Of a DNA stretch of 43,555 nucleotides, positions 1 through 8,326 are shown piece after piece. Under the pieces are notes generated by a model that was not told where the DNA came from, ran no database searches, and saw nothing but the letters and a program-made list of their open reading frames with translations. Location of the stretch: assembly GCA_017994935.1 (NCBI GenBank), contig JAGOJU010000026.1:1-43555 (forward strand), read 5' to 3'. A program made the position numbers and the translations under genes. How positions within the stretch are numbered: the stretch's first letter is position 1; every line of letters begins with the position of its first letter. The stretch comes from Opitutaceae bacterium. Its GTDB lineage: Bacteria; Verrucomicrobiota; Verrucomicrobiia; Opitutales; Opitutaceae.

Positions 1-147
1 GGGACACGAATCCTTGGGGGAAGCGGGAGCAGCGACTTCGACCACGCCGTCCTGGATGCCTTCAATGCCATTCCGAATCTGGGACCCCCGCCCAATGGAA
101 AAGGGGGGACGTTCAGCTTCCGGCTGCGCATGCGGGATGAGGAGTAG
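1..147 (+). CDS. Energy transducer TonB-family protein, C-terminal end (partial)
   Basis: The window opens inside a gene. The first 48 codons are open in frame 1 and stop at TAG 145-147. The peptide has the look of a TonB C-terminal domain: a helix with FDHAVLDAFNAI, then LGPPPNGKGGTFSFRLRM, the final beta strand that in TonB pairs with the TonB box of an outer-membrane receptor. TonB-type proteins carry proton-motive energy from ExbB/ExbD in the inner membrane to outer-membrane transporters. The N-terminal membrane anchor and proline-rich linker lie outside the window. The family assignment rests on a short stretch. Confidence 0.6.
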   Translation, partial: GTRILGGSGSSDFDHAVLDAFNAIPNLGPPPNGKGGTFSFRLRMRDEE

Positions 148-152
148 GTCGC

Positions 153-181
153 CGGCAGGCCCAAGCCTCGGATGCCTGCCG
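153..181. terminator. Hairpin between the tonB-like gene and tRNA-Ala
   Basis: An 8-bp perfect inverted repeat (CGGCAGGC at 153-160, GCCTGCCG at 174-181) surrounds a 13-nt loop. It starts six bases after the stop of the tonB-like gene and faces the 3' end of the convergent tRNA-Ala, so it could end transcription from both sides. There is no T-run on either strand, so factor-independent termination is uncertain. Confidence 0.4.
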
Positions 182-218
182 ACCCGCGCGTATTGCGCAA
201 TGGAGGCAACCGGGGAGT

Positions 219-294
219 TGGTGGACCCGATCAGAATCGAACTGACGACCTCCTCAATGCCATTGAGGCGCTCTGCCAACTGAGCTACGAGCCC
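219..294 (-). tRNA. tRNA-Ala (anticodon GGC)
   Basis: The minus strand folds into a full cloverleaf of 76 nt including an encoded CCA. The acceptor stem is GGGCTCG/CGGGTCC with G-U pairs. The D arm is GCTC/GAGC. The anticodon stem CCTCA/TGAGG holds the loop ATGGCAT with anticodon GGC, which reads GCC alanine codons. The T arm is GTCAG/CTGAT with the loop TTCGATT. The discriminator base is A. Confidence 0.95.
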
Positions 295-478
295 GCATCC
301 AACTGAACCCGTGGAAAATCAATCTTCGGGAAACAAACGCAAGCGGTTTTTTCGCGCGCGTTCGTGATTCAGGGTTTGCTGTTCAGGAGCCTCGCAAATG
401 CAAGCAAACCAAGATTGCCGATGCTTTTAGGACTTGGTTTTTCGCCGCGCAGCCGGTTTTCTTGAGGGTTTCATCGCC

Positions 479-1393
479 ATGGCCATCGCAATTCTCTTTG
501 CAGGGCAGGGAGCCCAGAAAGTCGGAATGGGCCGATCGCTTTATGAAGCGTCGGCCGCTGCGCGTGCGCTCTATGACGAAGCTGACCGCACGTTGGGATG
601 GAAGTTGACGCAAGTCAGTTTCGAGGGGCCGGAGGCAGCACTCACCGAAACGGGCGTCTGTCAGCCAGCCTTGTTTGTCCACGGACTTGCCCTCCTGGCT
701 GCGCTTCACGAATCCGGCCGTATCCCCGCGGGTGAGCCGGTTGCCTCCTTCGGGCTTTCCTTGGGTGAGGTCACCGCCTGCGCCGCCGCAGGTGTCTTCG
801 ATTTTGCGACCGGTCTCCGAATTGTCGCCGAACGCGGACGCCTGATGCAGGTTGCCTGTGAGAAAACGACCGGAGGCATGGCTGCAGTGATCGGAGAAGA
901 GCGCGCCCGGGTGGCCGATCTCTGCCGCGAGTTCGATATCGAGGCGGCAAACTTCAATGCTCCGGGTCAGATCATCATCTCCGGCGAGAAGTCGAAAATT
1001 GAAGCGGCAATTGCCGCATGCAAGGAGCGGGGATGGAAACGGGTCATGGCACTCAATGTCGCCGGCGCCTATCATTCCCGACTGATGGAACCGGCCCGTT
1101 CCGGATTTGCGGCGTTCCTGGATCCGATCCCGTTTGCTGCTCCTGGACTCTCCATTTTCACCAACACGACGGGAAATGCCATCCACGATCCCGCAGCGAT
1201 CAAGTCGGCGCTCGTGAAACAGGTGGTTTCTCCCGTCCTGTGGGAGGACTGTATGCGATCCTCCGCCGCCGCAGGGATCACGCACTTCTGGGAACTCGGC
1301 CCCGGAGCAGTGCTGGCAGGCCTGGCCAGACGCACGGAGAAAACCTGGCAGGTGAAGAGCTTCTCGGAGCTTTCCGACCTGACCTCGGTCTGA
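479..1393 (+). CDS. fabD: Malonyl-CoA:ACP transacylase FabD
   Basis: FabD moves malonyl from CoA to acyl carrier protein, supplying extender units for type II fatty acid synthesis in the cytoplasm. The 304-residue product has the family's usual length and opens with FAGQGAQ. The active-site serine is Ser94 in GLSLGE, the conserved arginine is about Arg119 and the catalytic histidine is His199 in AYHSRLM. The usual nucleophile elbow is GHSLGE, so the residue before the serine is Leu instead of His. An upstream in-frame ATG at 434 exists, but the ATG at 479 starts directly at the conserved strand and has GAGGG about 11 bases upstream. lepA follows within a few bases, which suggests cotranscription. 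Confidence 0.95.
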   Translation: MAIAILFAGQGAQKVGMGRSLYEASAAARALYDEADRTLGWKLTQVSFEGPEAALTETGVCQPALFVHGLALLAALHESGRIPAGEPVASFGLSLGEVTACAAAGVFDFATGLRIVAERGRLMQVACEKTTGGMAAVIGEERARVADLCREFDIEAANFNAPGQIIISGEKSKIEAAIAACKERGWKRVMALNVAGAYHSRLMEPARSGFAAFLDPIPFAAPGLSIFTNTTGNAIHDPAAIKSALVKQVVSPVLWEDCMRSSAAAGITHFWELGPGAVLAGLARRTEKTWQVKSFSELSDLTSV

Positions 1394-1399
1394 CGCCGT

Positions 1400-3250
1400 G
1401 TGCGAAGCAGTTTTCAGCGACACCTTATTTTGAGCAAAAACGAATCATCGCCCACGGTGGACGTCCCGTTCACCCGCAATTTCTGCATCATCGCCCACGT
1501 CGATCACGGCAAGACGACGCTGTCCGACCGGTTGCTGGAGTACACCAACACCGTGCAACAGCGCATCATGACCGAGCAGCATCTCGACTCCATGGACCTG
1601 GAAAAGGAGCGGGGCATCACGATCAAGAGTCACCCCGTCACCATGGCGTACCGGGCAAAGGGCGGACAGCTCTACAAGCTGAACCTCATGGACACGCCCG
1701 GTCACGTGGACTTCTCCTACGAGGTGTCGCGGTCCCTGGCAGCCTGTGAAGGCGTGCTGCTGCTGATCGATGCTGCCCAGGGCGTTGAGGCGCAGACGGT
1801 CGCCAATGCCCATCTAGCCGTCGGACAGGGACTCAAGATCATACCGGTCATCAACAAGATCGATCTGCCCAGCGCCAATCTCGAGCTGTGCATGAAGCAG
1901 CTCGAGGACATTCTTACGATCCCGGCTGAGGAGGCCATTCTGGCGAGCGGGAAATCAGGCATCGGCATTGAGGATATCCTCGAAGCGGTTGTCACCCGGA
2001 TCCCGCCGCCGCGATGGGCGTCCTATCCGCAGGTGCGCGCCCTGGTCTTCGATTCGCTCTACGATTCATACCGCGGTGTGATCGCCTATACGCGGGTGTT
2101 CTCTGGCTCGATCAAGGCCGGGGACATGATGAGACTGATGAGTACCGATCAGCGATCGGAAGTGAAGGAAGTGGGGGTCTTCACTCCCAAAATGTCGAAG
2201 ACCGAATCCCTGGATGCCGGGGATGTCGGGTATGTCGTTTCGACCATCAAGGATACCGCGGACATCAAGATTGGCGACACCCTCACGCTGGCGCGGCAAC
2301 CCGCCATGGAAATGCTGCCGGGGTACAAGGAAGTCAGACCGATGGTGTTCTGCGGTCTCTATCCGCTCGACAGCTCCGACTACGAGAAACTCAAAGCCGC
2401 GCTCGGCCGCTTCCGGCTCAACGATGCCGCGTTCGTCTACCAGTCGGAGAGTTCGGTGGCGCTCGGCTTTGGATTCCGCTGCGGTTTTCTCGGCCTGCTC
2501 CACATGGAGATCACGCAGGAGCGCATCCGCCGCGAGCACGACGTTGAAATCATCTCTACCTATCCCAGCGTAGTTTACCAGGTGGTGAAGCACGGGGGGG
2601 AGATCATTGAGGTCGACAATCCCGTCAATCTTCCCGATCCCGGGACCATCACGGAAATCCGCGAACCGACGATCAGGGCGGCGATCCATATTCCGAATGA
2701 GAACCTGGGCGACATCCTGGCGCTCGTGATGGAAAAGCGCGGCAGCTGCGATCACACCGATACGCTGGATGCCAATCGGGTGATGCTGACGTGCATCCTT
2801 CCCCTGAATGAAATTCTCGTCGACTTCAATGATCGCCTGAAGAGCATCACGCACGGCTACGGCTCAATGGACTATGAAATCGGCGACTACCGTGCGAGTG
2901 ATCTCGTGAAGATGGAGATCCTCATCAATGGTGATCCGGTCGATGCTTTTGCCAGCATCGTTCACCGTGACAAGGCCGAGGGGAAGGGGCGTCAGCTCTG
3001 CGAGAAACTGGCGGAGATCATTCCACCGCAGATGTTCAAGGTTGCGGTCCAGGCCGCCATCGGGGGCAAGATCATTGCCCGCGACAACGTCCGGGAAATG
3101 CGGAAGGACGTCACTGCGAAGTGCTATGGCGGCGACATCTCCCGCAAGCGCAAGCTCCTCGACAAGCAGAAGGAAGGTAAGAAGAAGATGAAGCAGATCG
3201 GGCGCGTCTCGATCCCGCCGGATGCCTTTATCCAGGTTCTCAAGAACTGA
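1400..3250 (+). CDS. lepA: Translation elongation factor 4 (LepA/EF4)
   Basis: LepA is a ribosome-dependent GTPase that binds elongating or initiating ribosomes and influences translocation and 30S assembly. The G1 motif AHVDHGKTT, the switch region with GITI, G3 DTPGH and G4 NKID are all visible. They are followed by the EF-G-like domains and the LepA-specific C-terminal domain ending near KEGKKKMKQIGRVSIP. Length is 616 residues from the GTG at 1400 or 606 from the TTG at 1430. Neither has a strong ribosome binding site, and the TTG start (protein beginning SKNESSPTVD after Met) gives a length nearer the usual 600. It lies between fabD and lepB on the same strand, 41 bases before lepB. Confidence 0.95.
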   Translation: MRSSFQRHLILSKNESSPTVDVPFTRNFCIIAHVDHGKTTLSDRLLEYTNTVQQRIMTEQHLDSMDLEKERGITIKSHPVTMAYRAKGGQLYKLNLMDTPGHVDFSYEVSRSLAACEGVLLLIDAAQGVEAQTVANAHLAVGQGLKIIPVINKIDLPSANLELCMKQLEDILTIPAEEAILASGKSGIGIEDILEAVVTRIPPPRWASYPQVRALVFDSLYDSYRGVIAYTRVFSGSIKAGDMMRLMSTDQRSEVKEVGVFTPKMSKTESLDAGDVGYVVSTIKDTADIKIGDTLTLARQPAMEMLPGYKEVRPMVFCGLYPLDSSDYEKLKAALGRFRLNDAAFVYQSESSVALGFGFRCGFLGLLHMEITQERIRREHDVEIISTYPSVVYQVVKHGGEIIEVDNPVNLPDPGTITEIREPTIRAAIHIPNENLGDILALVMEKRGSCDHTDTLDANRVMLTCILPLNEILVDFNDRLKSITHGYGSMDYEIGDYRASDLVKMEILINGDPVDAFASIVHRDKAEGKGRQLCEKLAEIIPPQMFKVAVQAAIGGKIIARDNVREMRKDVTAKCYGGDISRKRKLLDKQKEGKKKMKQIGRVSIPPDAFIQVLKN

Positions 3251-3291
3251 CACCTCTCCCGCGTCCGTCATCCATCACCGCATCTCCTCCC

Positions 3292-4638
3292 GTGTTTGGT
3301 CTATTCGCTTCCCAGGAAAAGAAACTGCGCACCCTCGCCGGCAACTGGCTGGAACTCGCTGACAAGGTCTACAATTTCAGGCGGGATGTCATGGAACCGT
3401 CCGAAGTGGCGGAGCTGCAGGCCAAGGCGGCGGGCGTTCGCGCCTTGCTCAAGGAGAAGAAGGGCGATGCCTCCAGGCTCAAACTGAGCCTGGAGACGCT
3501 GGAGGAGACGCTGCGTCGGTACGGCGGGAGGATTTATCCAAAATCCTCGTTCGTGGAGAACGTGGAGTTCTTCCTGGTCGCGGCGATTGTGATCCTGGGC
3601 ATACGTTCCTATTTCATCCAGCCCTTCAAGATCCCGACCAATTCGATGTGGCCCAGCTACTATGGCATGACGCCCGAGGTCTTTCGCACGACCGCCGATG
3701 AGCCGAATGTGGCCCAGCGTGCGTTCCGGTTTCTCATGCTTGGCGCACGCGCGCGGCGAATCGATGCGCCGGCCAGCGGTGAGATCGAATTCACCTACGG
3801 AGGCGGCGAAGGCCGCGGCATCATTTCGAATCGCATCGTAAATGGTCGCAGCTGGCTGGTGCTGCCAACGAAGCTCAAGGAATACACGCTGTTCGTCGAC
3901 GGCGTGCCGGTCTCCTTCACGGTGCCACTGGACTTCGATTTTGACTGGGCGTTGCGCGAGGCATTCTTTCCCGGAGAGAGCAGTCTTGAGAGCGCACTGG
4001 AGAAGCTGAACGCCCGCGGGCAGTCGCAGATCCGTACGGTCAGCATTGCGGGGCGCTCGCAAAACCTGCGATTCTTCAAGACGGGAAAGGTTGTCCAGAC
4101 AGGGGATCGTATCCTTTCATTCGACATACTGACGGGAGACCAGCTCTTTGTTGACCGGATGAGCTATCACTTCATCCAGCCGCCAATCGGCAGCGGCTTC
4201 GTGTTCCGGACCGGAAACATCCCCGGGATCAACGACACGCACGGCGACCAGTACTACATCAAGCGTCTTGTGGGCGGCCCCGGCGACGTCATCGAGATTC
4301 GTGAAGGCTCACTGGGAAAAAGCGACGTGGCAACCGGCGGACGAGCGGCGGACACCCGTGCCGGAATCCTCCTGCGCAACGGGCAGCCGATTGAGGGCGC
4401 GCGGGCCTTCCAGAAAAACAACGAGCGCGACGGCCTGTATGCGGGCTACATTCCCTATGGAGAACTCGCGCTGGGCAGGCAGTTGACAGTCCCGAAGGAC
4501 AGTTTTTTTGCGCTGGGGGACAATTCCCGAAACAGCCTGGATGGGCGCTATTGGGGCTTTGTGCCGGCCCGCGACGTGGTCGGGCGTCCGCTGTGGATCT
4601 ACTATCCGTTTACGAAACGCTGGGGACCGGCGAGATAG
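3292..4638 (+). CDS. lepB: Signal peptidase I, extended form
   Basis: Signal peptidase I cuts signal peptides from exported proteins at the outer face of the inner membrane with a Ser-Lys dyad. The nucleophile is Ser118 in IPTNSMWPS, the general base is Lys324 in YYIKRLVGGPGD, and the late signature GDNSRNSLDGRYWG begins at about residue 409. A single membrane helix (about 92-110) precedes the serine. At 448 residues it is much longer than the roughly 320 of E. coli. About 85 charged, probably coiled-coil residues precede the helix, and about 200 residues separate Ser and Lys, where about 55 are usual. The start is a GTG. The lepA-lepB order is common in bacteria. Confidence 0.93.
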   Translation: MFGLFASQEKKLRTLAGNWLELADKVYNFRRDVMEPSEVAELQAKAAGVRALLKEKKGDASRLKLSLETLEETLRRYGGRIYPKSSFVENVEFFLVAAIVILGIRSYFIQPFKIPTNSMWPSYYGMTPEVFRTTADEPNVAQRAFRFLMLGARARRIDAPASGEIEFTYGGGEGRGIISNRIVNGRSWLVLPTKLKEYTLFVDGVPVSFTVPLDFDFDWALREAFFPGESSLESALEKLNARGQSQIRTVSIAGRSQNLRFFKTGKVVQTGDRILSFDILTGDQLFVDRMSYHFIQPPIGSGFVFRTGNIPGINDTHGDQYYIKRLVGGPGDVIEIREGSLGKSDVATGGRAADTRAGILLRNGQPIEGARAFQKNNERDGLYAGYIPYGELALGRQLTVPKDSFFALGDNSRNSLDGRYWGFVPARDVVGRPLWIYYPFTKRWGPAR

Positions 4639-4921
4639 CGGCAAGAATCGGAGTGCTGGCATTTCCGGGCCAGCAAGCGGCCGGACACGCTGGTTTCGCA
4701 CAATAAACATTATGTTTACTATGTGACGCTCCCTTAAATCGGTCAGGCTACACACGCCATCACCCGCTCCGCCGGCAGAATCTCCATCATCGCCATCGAC
4801 TCCACCCGCCGCAGCCTCTGCACTTGCAACAACCGCCGACAACCTTTGTTTGCGTTCATTCCGAAGCCCCTCTTCCTGCCGCATTCCTCCACTCGCCCAC
4901 AACAATACGGGCCGAACCTCC
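4639..4921. other. Convergent intergenic region lepB/oleB with hairpin and palindrome
   Basis: This gap separates the convergent lepB and oleB ends. It holds a hairpin at 4654-4675 (TGCTGGC/GCCAGCA, 8-nt loop, no T-run) and a perfect 15-bp palindrome at 4704-4718. A 60-codon minus-strand reading frame at 4743-4925 has no recognisable family. I see no convincing gene, and no trace of oleC or oleD, which often follow oleB. Confidence 0.5.
4654..4675 (+). terminator. Hairpin after lepB
   Basis: A 7-bp stem (TGCTGGC/GCCAGCA) with an 8-nt loop lies 16 bases after the lepB stop. It lacks a T-run, so it is only a candidate terminator or mRNA 3'-end stabiliser. Confidence 0.35.
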
Positions 4922-5809
4922 TCAAATCCCGTTCATCAATGCGTCGAGTCCGGGCTCGTCTCTGCCGTCATCTAGGACGTAGTGGCCGACGTTGGGCAGT
5001 AGCGTCACGGTGGCTTGCGGCAGGAAAGTTTTCCACTCTTTCAGGAAGTGGTGATTGAAGCAGAAATCTTTTCCGCCCCAGACAATGTTCACGGAATGTG
5101 ACCGGAACTGGACAAGGCCCGCTTCGATCGTCTGGAGCGTGGCATGGGAAACATGATCGGGTTCCAGCGGGATGTCTTTGACGAAGGCGTCCACCGCCAC
5201 CCGGTTGGCCCAGGAGTTGTACGGCAGGAGGTACCCTTGCCTTTCGGCGGCGGTCAGGCGCCGGGCGTGCATGGCCATGTTGACGGCCGGGCCGGCAAAC
5301 CCGTTCAGCCCGCGGACGATCCAGGTGCCGAACGGACGCGACCGGCACAGCGCGATGCGCTTCGGGATGCGCTGCGAACGGAACGCCGCTGTGTTCAGGA
5401 TCGTGATGCGACCGATGCGGCCGGGATCCTTTACTGCGAGTCCGAAACCGATCGCACCGCCCCAGTCGTGCACGATCAGGTGGATTCTTTTGATCCCCAG
5501 CACGCCCACCAGGGCTTCCACGTCAGCAATGCGCGTCGCCAGCGTGTAGGGATACGCCTCCGGCTTGTCAGACAAGCCCATGCCGATGTGATCCGGCACC
5601 AGGCAGCGATGACGCGACCGCAGCGCCAGCACGGCGTTGCGGTAATAAAACGACCAGGTGGGATTCCCATGCAGCATCACGACCGCCTCATCGCGCCGCG
5701 GACCTTCGTCGAGATAGCTCATGCGTGCACCGTGCGGCGTGGTGAACACGGACGGCGCAAATGGGTACAACCCGCGCACGGCCGGAGGAAGCGAATCGGG
5801 CGTCACCAT
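4922..5809 (-). CDS. oleB: Alpha/beta hydrolase, OleB-like beta-lactone decarboxylase
   Basis: OleB belongs to the haloalkane-dehalogenase branch of alpha/beta hydrolases. In long-chain olefin synthesis it decarboxylates a cis-beta-lactone to the cis-olefin. The 295-residue protein shows the oxyanion motif HGNPTWSFYYR (from residue 47), the aspartate nucleophile Asp115 in HDWGGAIG, a likely acid Asp248 in GGKDFCFN and the catalytic base His276 in VGHYVLDD. An Asp nucleophile instead of Ser fits OleB and dehalogenases. Its start overlaps the end of the oleA-like gene by 7 bases, so the two are translationally coupled. This coupling is the main reason for preferring OleB over a generic dehalogenase. 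No oleC or oleD gene follows. Confidence 0.75.
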   Translation of the reverse strand: MVTPDSLPPAVRGLYPFAPSVFTTPHGARMSYLDEGPRRDEAVVMLHGNPTWSFYYRNAVLALRSRHRCLVPDHIGMGLSDKPEAYPYTLATRIADVEALVGVLGIKRIHLIVHDWGGAIGFGLAVKDPGRIGRITILNTAAFRSQRIPKRIALCRSRPFGTWIVRGLNGFAGPAVNMAMHARRLTAAERQGYLLPYNSWANRVAVDAFVKDIPLEPDHVSHATLQTIEAGLVQFRSHSVNIVWGGKDFCFNHHFLKEWKTFLPQATVTLLPNVGHYVLDDGRDEPGLDALMNGI

Positions 5810-6843
5810 TCGAGCGCGAGCATGAGGCAGTTGAGTCCGCTGCCGATGCCCAGCAGCGCCACCCGTTGTCCCGGCCTGACTTCACCTGCCTCGATGGCGG
5901 CGGAAAGTGTCGCAGGCAGCGACACCGAACCCATGTTGCCGAGAGTTTCGAAGGTTGAAAAATCCTTGGCCAGGTCCAGTCCCAAGGTCTCGTAGAGGCG
6001 GCGTCGATGGGCGTGGCCGACCTGGTGGCAAATGTAGCGTCCGAAACCTGCAGCGCTGCCGTCTACCATGCGGCAGAATTCTTCCCAGGTTTCCTTTGCC
6101 AACGCCACGCCCGCCTCCAGCAGGCGTTCCGAATCTGTCTGCATTGCCAGCGCGTCCGCTCCATGCGTGTCGCCCCTGCAGAGGTCGCTGTGCGCCGTGG
6201 CCGCACGTGCCGCCCCGCCCACCAGACGATGCGCGTTGCGTCCGCCGACCAGCAACGAGCGGTGGCAAACAACGGCGCCCACCGCGCCCGACCCGATCGT
6301 CAGATTGGCGAAATAGGGTTTGATCTCGTTTCGCGTCAGCGGCTTTTCGAGAAGCGTCGCCAACGTTTGCTCTACCAGCGGACGGCCGTTTTCACCCGCC
6401 ACCACCAGTGCGCAGCGTATCTGTCCCGCCTCGATCATGCTCCCGGCCACGGTAAGCGCGTTGAGGAATCCCAGACATGCGTTGGACAGGTCGAAGATCT
6501 GGGTGTGCGCTGGCAGGCCGATCTTTCGGTGGGCAAAGGCGGCGGTGGCGGGCTCCAGCATGTCGCGGCAGACCGCGCTGTGGATGAACAGGTCGATCTG
6601 CTCGGGACGCACTCCCGAGCGCGCCAGCGCGGCTCGTCCTGCCTGGGCGCTCGCGTCGGACGGCAAAGTTCCGCGCGCCCAGACCCGACGCTCACGGATG
6701 CCCGTCATGAGCTCGAGCCGTCCCTCGGGCAGATTGAGCCGCTGGTACAACGGCTCGAGGCGGCGCTCGATTTCCGTGGAGCTCAGGACCTCCGTCGGAA
6801 GGGCTGTCGCCAGCGATTCAAGGCATGTGTGTTCGAAACGCAT
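5803..6843 (-). CDS. oleA: OleA-like thiolase-fold acyl condensing enzyme (KAS III family)
   Basis: OleA carries out a head-to-head, non-decarboxylative Claisen condensation of two fatty acyl thioesters to a beta-keto acid, the first step of long-chain olefin biosynthesis. The 346-residue protein has the thiolase active site: Cys123 in SNACLGFLNAL, His273 in ICHQVGHAH and Asn303 in LGNMGS. It also has Glu97 in MLEPATA, at the place of the catalytic base that distinguishes OleA (Glu117 in Xanthomonas) from FabH. The N-terminal region with STEIERRLEPLYQRL is also OleA-like. It lies 16 bases after fabI and overlaps oleB by 7. A FabH-type 3-oxoacyl-ACP synthase is the alternative, but Glu97 and the OleB partner argue for OleA. 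Confidence 0.8.
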   Translation of the reverse strand: MRFEHTCLESLATALPTEVLSSTEIERRLEPLYQRLNLPEGRLELMTGIRERRVWARGTLPSDASAQAGRAALARSGVRPEQIDLFIHSAVCRDMLEPATAAFAHRKIGLPAHTQIFDLSNACLGFLNALTVAGSMIEAGQIRCALVVAGENGRPLVEQTLATLLEKPLTRNEIKPYFANLTIGSGAVGAVVCHRSLLVGGRNAHRLVGGAARAATAHSDLCRGDTHGADALAMQTDSERLLEAGVALAKETWEEFCRMVDGSAAGFGRYICHQVGHAHRRRLYETLGLDLAKDFSTFETLGNMGSVSLPATLSAAIEAGEVRPGQRVALLGIGSGLNCLMLALEW

Positions 6844-6859
6844 GAACTCTTGTGGACCG

Positions 6860-7675
6860 CTATTTTCCCTCCGGCCGCATGGCCAGCCGGATCACCTCCG
6901 CGTCGAAGGCGTTCGATCCCAGTCCGGCATCGACCACGATCGTCGTGCCATTGATGCCGCTGCTGCGCGGACTGAGAAGGAAAAGCACGGTGTTGGCGAC
7001 CTCCTCCGTGGAGAGCGCCTGTTTGCGAAAGGTGAGTTTCTCAGCGTAGAGGTAGCTTTCCAGGTATCCCGGGATGCCCGCCGACGCGCTTGTCTTGAGC
7101 GGTCCCGCACCCACGACATTGAAGCGGATCCCGCTGGTCGCACTGAAGGACTTCGCCAGGAAACGCGAGGTGGATTCCAGGGCGGCCTTGATGGGCCCCA
7201 TGTAGCCGTAGTTGTCGGGTGTCACCAGCAGCGAAGAAATCCCGATCGAAACCACCGATGCCTGCGGGTCCATGAGTTGCCTGAGCGCACGCGCCAGTTC
7301 CACCAGGGAAAAGGACGATATGGCGGTGGCCTCCAGAAAATCTTCACGCCTGGTTTCATGAAAGGGTTTGAATCCCTCGGAGTAGTTCGCGAAGGCGATC
7401 GAGTGCACCAGTCCGTGGATGACACCGATGCCCGCAGCGGAAAGCTCCCCGGCCAGGCCCGACGCTGCGCCTTCCTTCGCCACATCGCAGACAAAGACTA
7501 TTCGGCCCTTCAGAATCCCCTGCACGGAATCGCGCCGGGATTCGGAGCGTACGCTGTAGACGACGCGCGCCCCCTGCTCCTCCAGGGCCCTGCCGACAAA
7601 CCAGGCGACGCTTTTGCGGTTCGCGACGCCGGTGACTAGGATCGTTTTTCCGGTCAGAGCGAGAAAGTCAGACAT
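6860..7675 (-). CDS. fabI: Enoyl-[acyl-carrier-protein] reductase FabI
   Basis: FabI reduces trans-2-enoyl-ACP with NAD(P)H, the last step of each elongation cycle in type II fatty acid synthesis. This 271-residue short-chain dehydrogenase fold protein has the FabI-type nucleotide-binding start TGVANRKSVAW (from residue 15) and the FabI active-site pattern Tyr-x6-Lys (Tyr156, Lys163, in NYGYMGPIK). It sits between fabZ (12-base gap) and oleA (16-base gap) on the same strand. It may therefore supply acyl chains to the OleA-like enzyme, or be the cell's general reductase encoded in a mixed operon. Confidence 0.92.
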   Translation of the reverse strand: MSDFLALTGKTILVTGVANRKSVAWFVGRALEEQGARVVYSVRSESRRDSVQGILKGRIVFVCDVAKEGAASGLAGELSAAGIGVIHGLVHSIAFANYSEGFKPFHETRREDFLEATAISSFSLVELARALRQLMDPQASVVSIGISSLLVTPDNYGYMGPIKAALESTSRFLAKSFSATSGIRFNVVGAGPLKTSASAGIPGYLESYLYAEKLTFRKQALSTEEVANTVLFLLSPRSSGINGTTIVVDAGLGSNAFDAEVIRLAMRPEGK

Positions 7676-7687
7676 GGCATGGCGGGT

Positions 7688-8164
7688 TCAGGAAGGCGGA
7701 GTGACCGACGTCGGGCCGGATCCACCATTGGGAAGTTTCCACGCAACCGCAAATTCAACGCTCAGGACGCGGGTGTTGTCCGTTTTCTTAACCGCACCCG
7801 TCATGATCGTGAAGCCCCCCATGACGTCCTTCCGTTTCACCTCAATGAGAATCGTATTCCCTGGAAACACCGGATTCCGGAAACGCACATCGCTGATTTT
7901 CGCCAGGAGCGGGACGCCTGACCCCAGGTCGGTCTTTTGAGCGATCGCCTGCCTGGAAAGAAACAGCGCTCCGGTCTGGAATACAGCCTCGCAGAGAAGC
8001 ACGCCCGGCGTGATCGGTGCGCCGGGATAATGCCCGCGATAGAAATCCTCTTCCGGGCGCCACGTGCGGCTAGCAACAAGCCCGTCGGCGGACTCGGACA
8101 CGATGGTGTCGACAAAAAGAAACGGCGGGCGGTGCGGAATGAGTTCGGTGACGTCCGAAGGCAT
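7688..8164 (-). CDS. fabZ: 3-hydroxyacyl-ACP dehydratase FabZ-like
   Basis: This hotdog-fold enzyme removes water from 3-hydroxyacyl-ACP in fatty acid elongation. The motif IPHRPPFLFVDT (residues 9-20) and the active-site region YRGHYPGAPITPGVLLCEA with His45 and Glu59 are typical of FabZ. The ATG at 8164 gives 158 residues. An upstream in-frame start at 8239 adds 25 residues with no family character and was not used. It is the first gene of the minus-strand cluster and is divergent from the SPFH gene. Confidence 0.88.
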   Translation of the reverse strand: MPSDVTELIPHRPPFLFVDTIVSESADGLVASRTWRPEEDFYRGHYPGAPITPGVLLCEAVFQTGALFLSRQAIAQKTDLGSGVPLLAKISDVRFRNPVFPGNTILIEVKRKDVMGGFTIMTGAVKKTDNTRVLSVEFAVAWKLPNGGSGPTSVTPPS

Positions 8165-8326
8165 GAGTGTGGTTTGGTTGGACTGAAGTGAACTTGCTGA
8201 AGCGGCGCCGAAGGGGAAGCCTTTCCTTGTGTGCTGCAAATTTTGCGCAGGAAGAATTCGTGTTTCTTATCGCAACCCGGGCGGGTTTCGCGTGTTTTCC
8301 ATCAAGTACTCATCCAATCCTCGACC

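Noticed and set aside
383..1423. 346-codon open frame on the minus strand
   Set aside because: It lies antisense to fabD, whose motifs are clear. Its composition (Gly/Arg/His-rich, no motifs) is that of a shadow frame in GC-rich DNA.
4743..4925. 60-codon minus-strand frame after oleB
   Set aside because: It has no start signal or recognisable family and overlaps the oleB end. I could not link it to oleC, oleD or a transposase.
6320..7639. 439-codon plus-strand open frame
   Set aside because: It spans parts of oleA and fabI in antisense and matches no domain. Both sense genes have full active sites.
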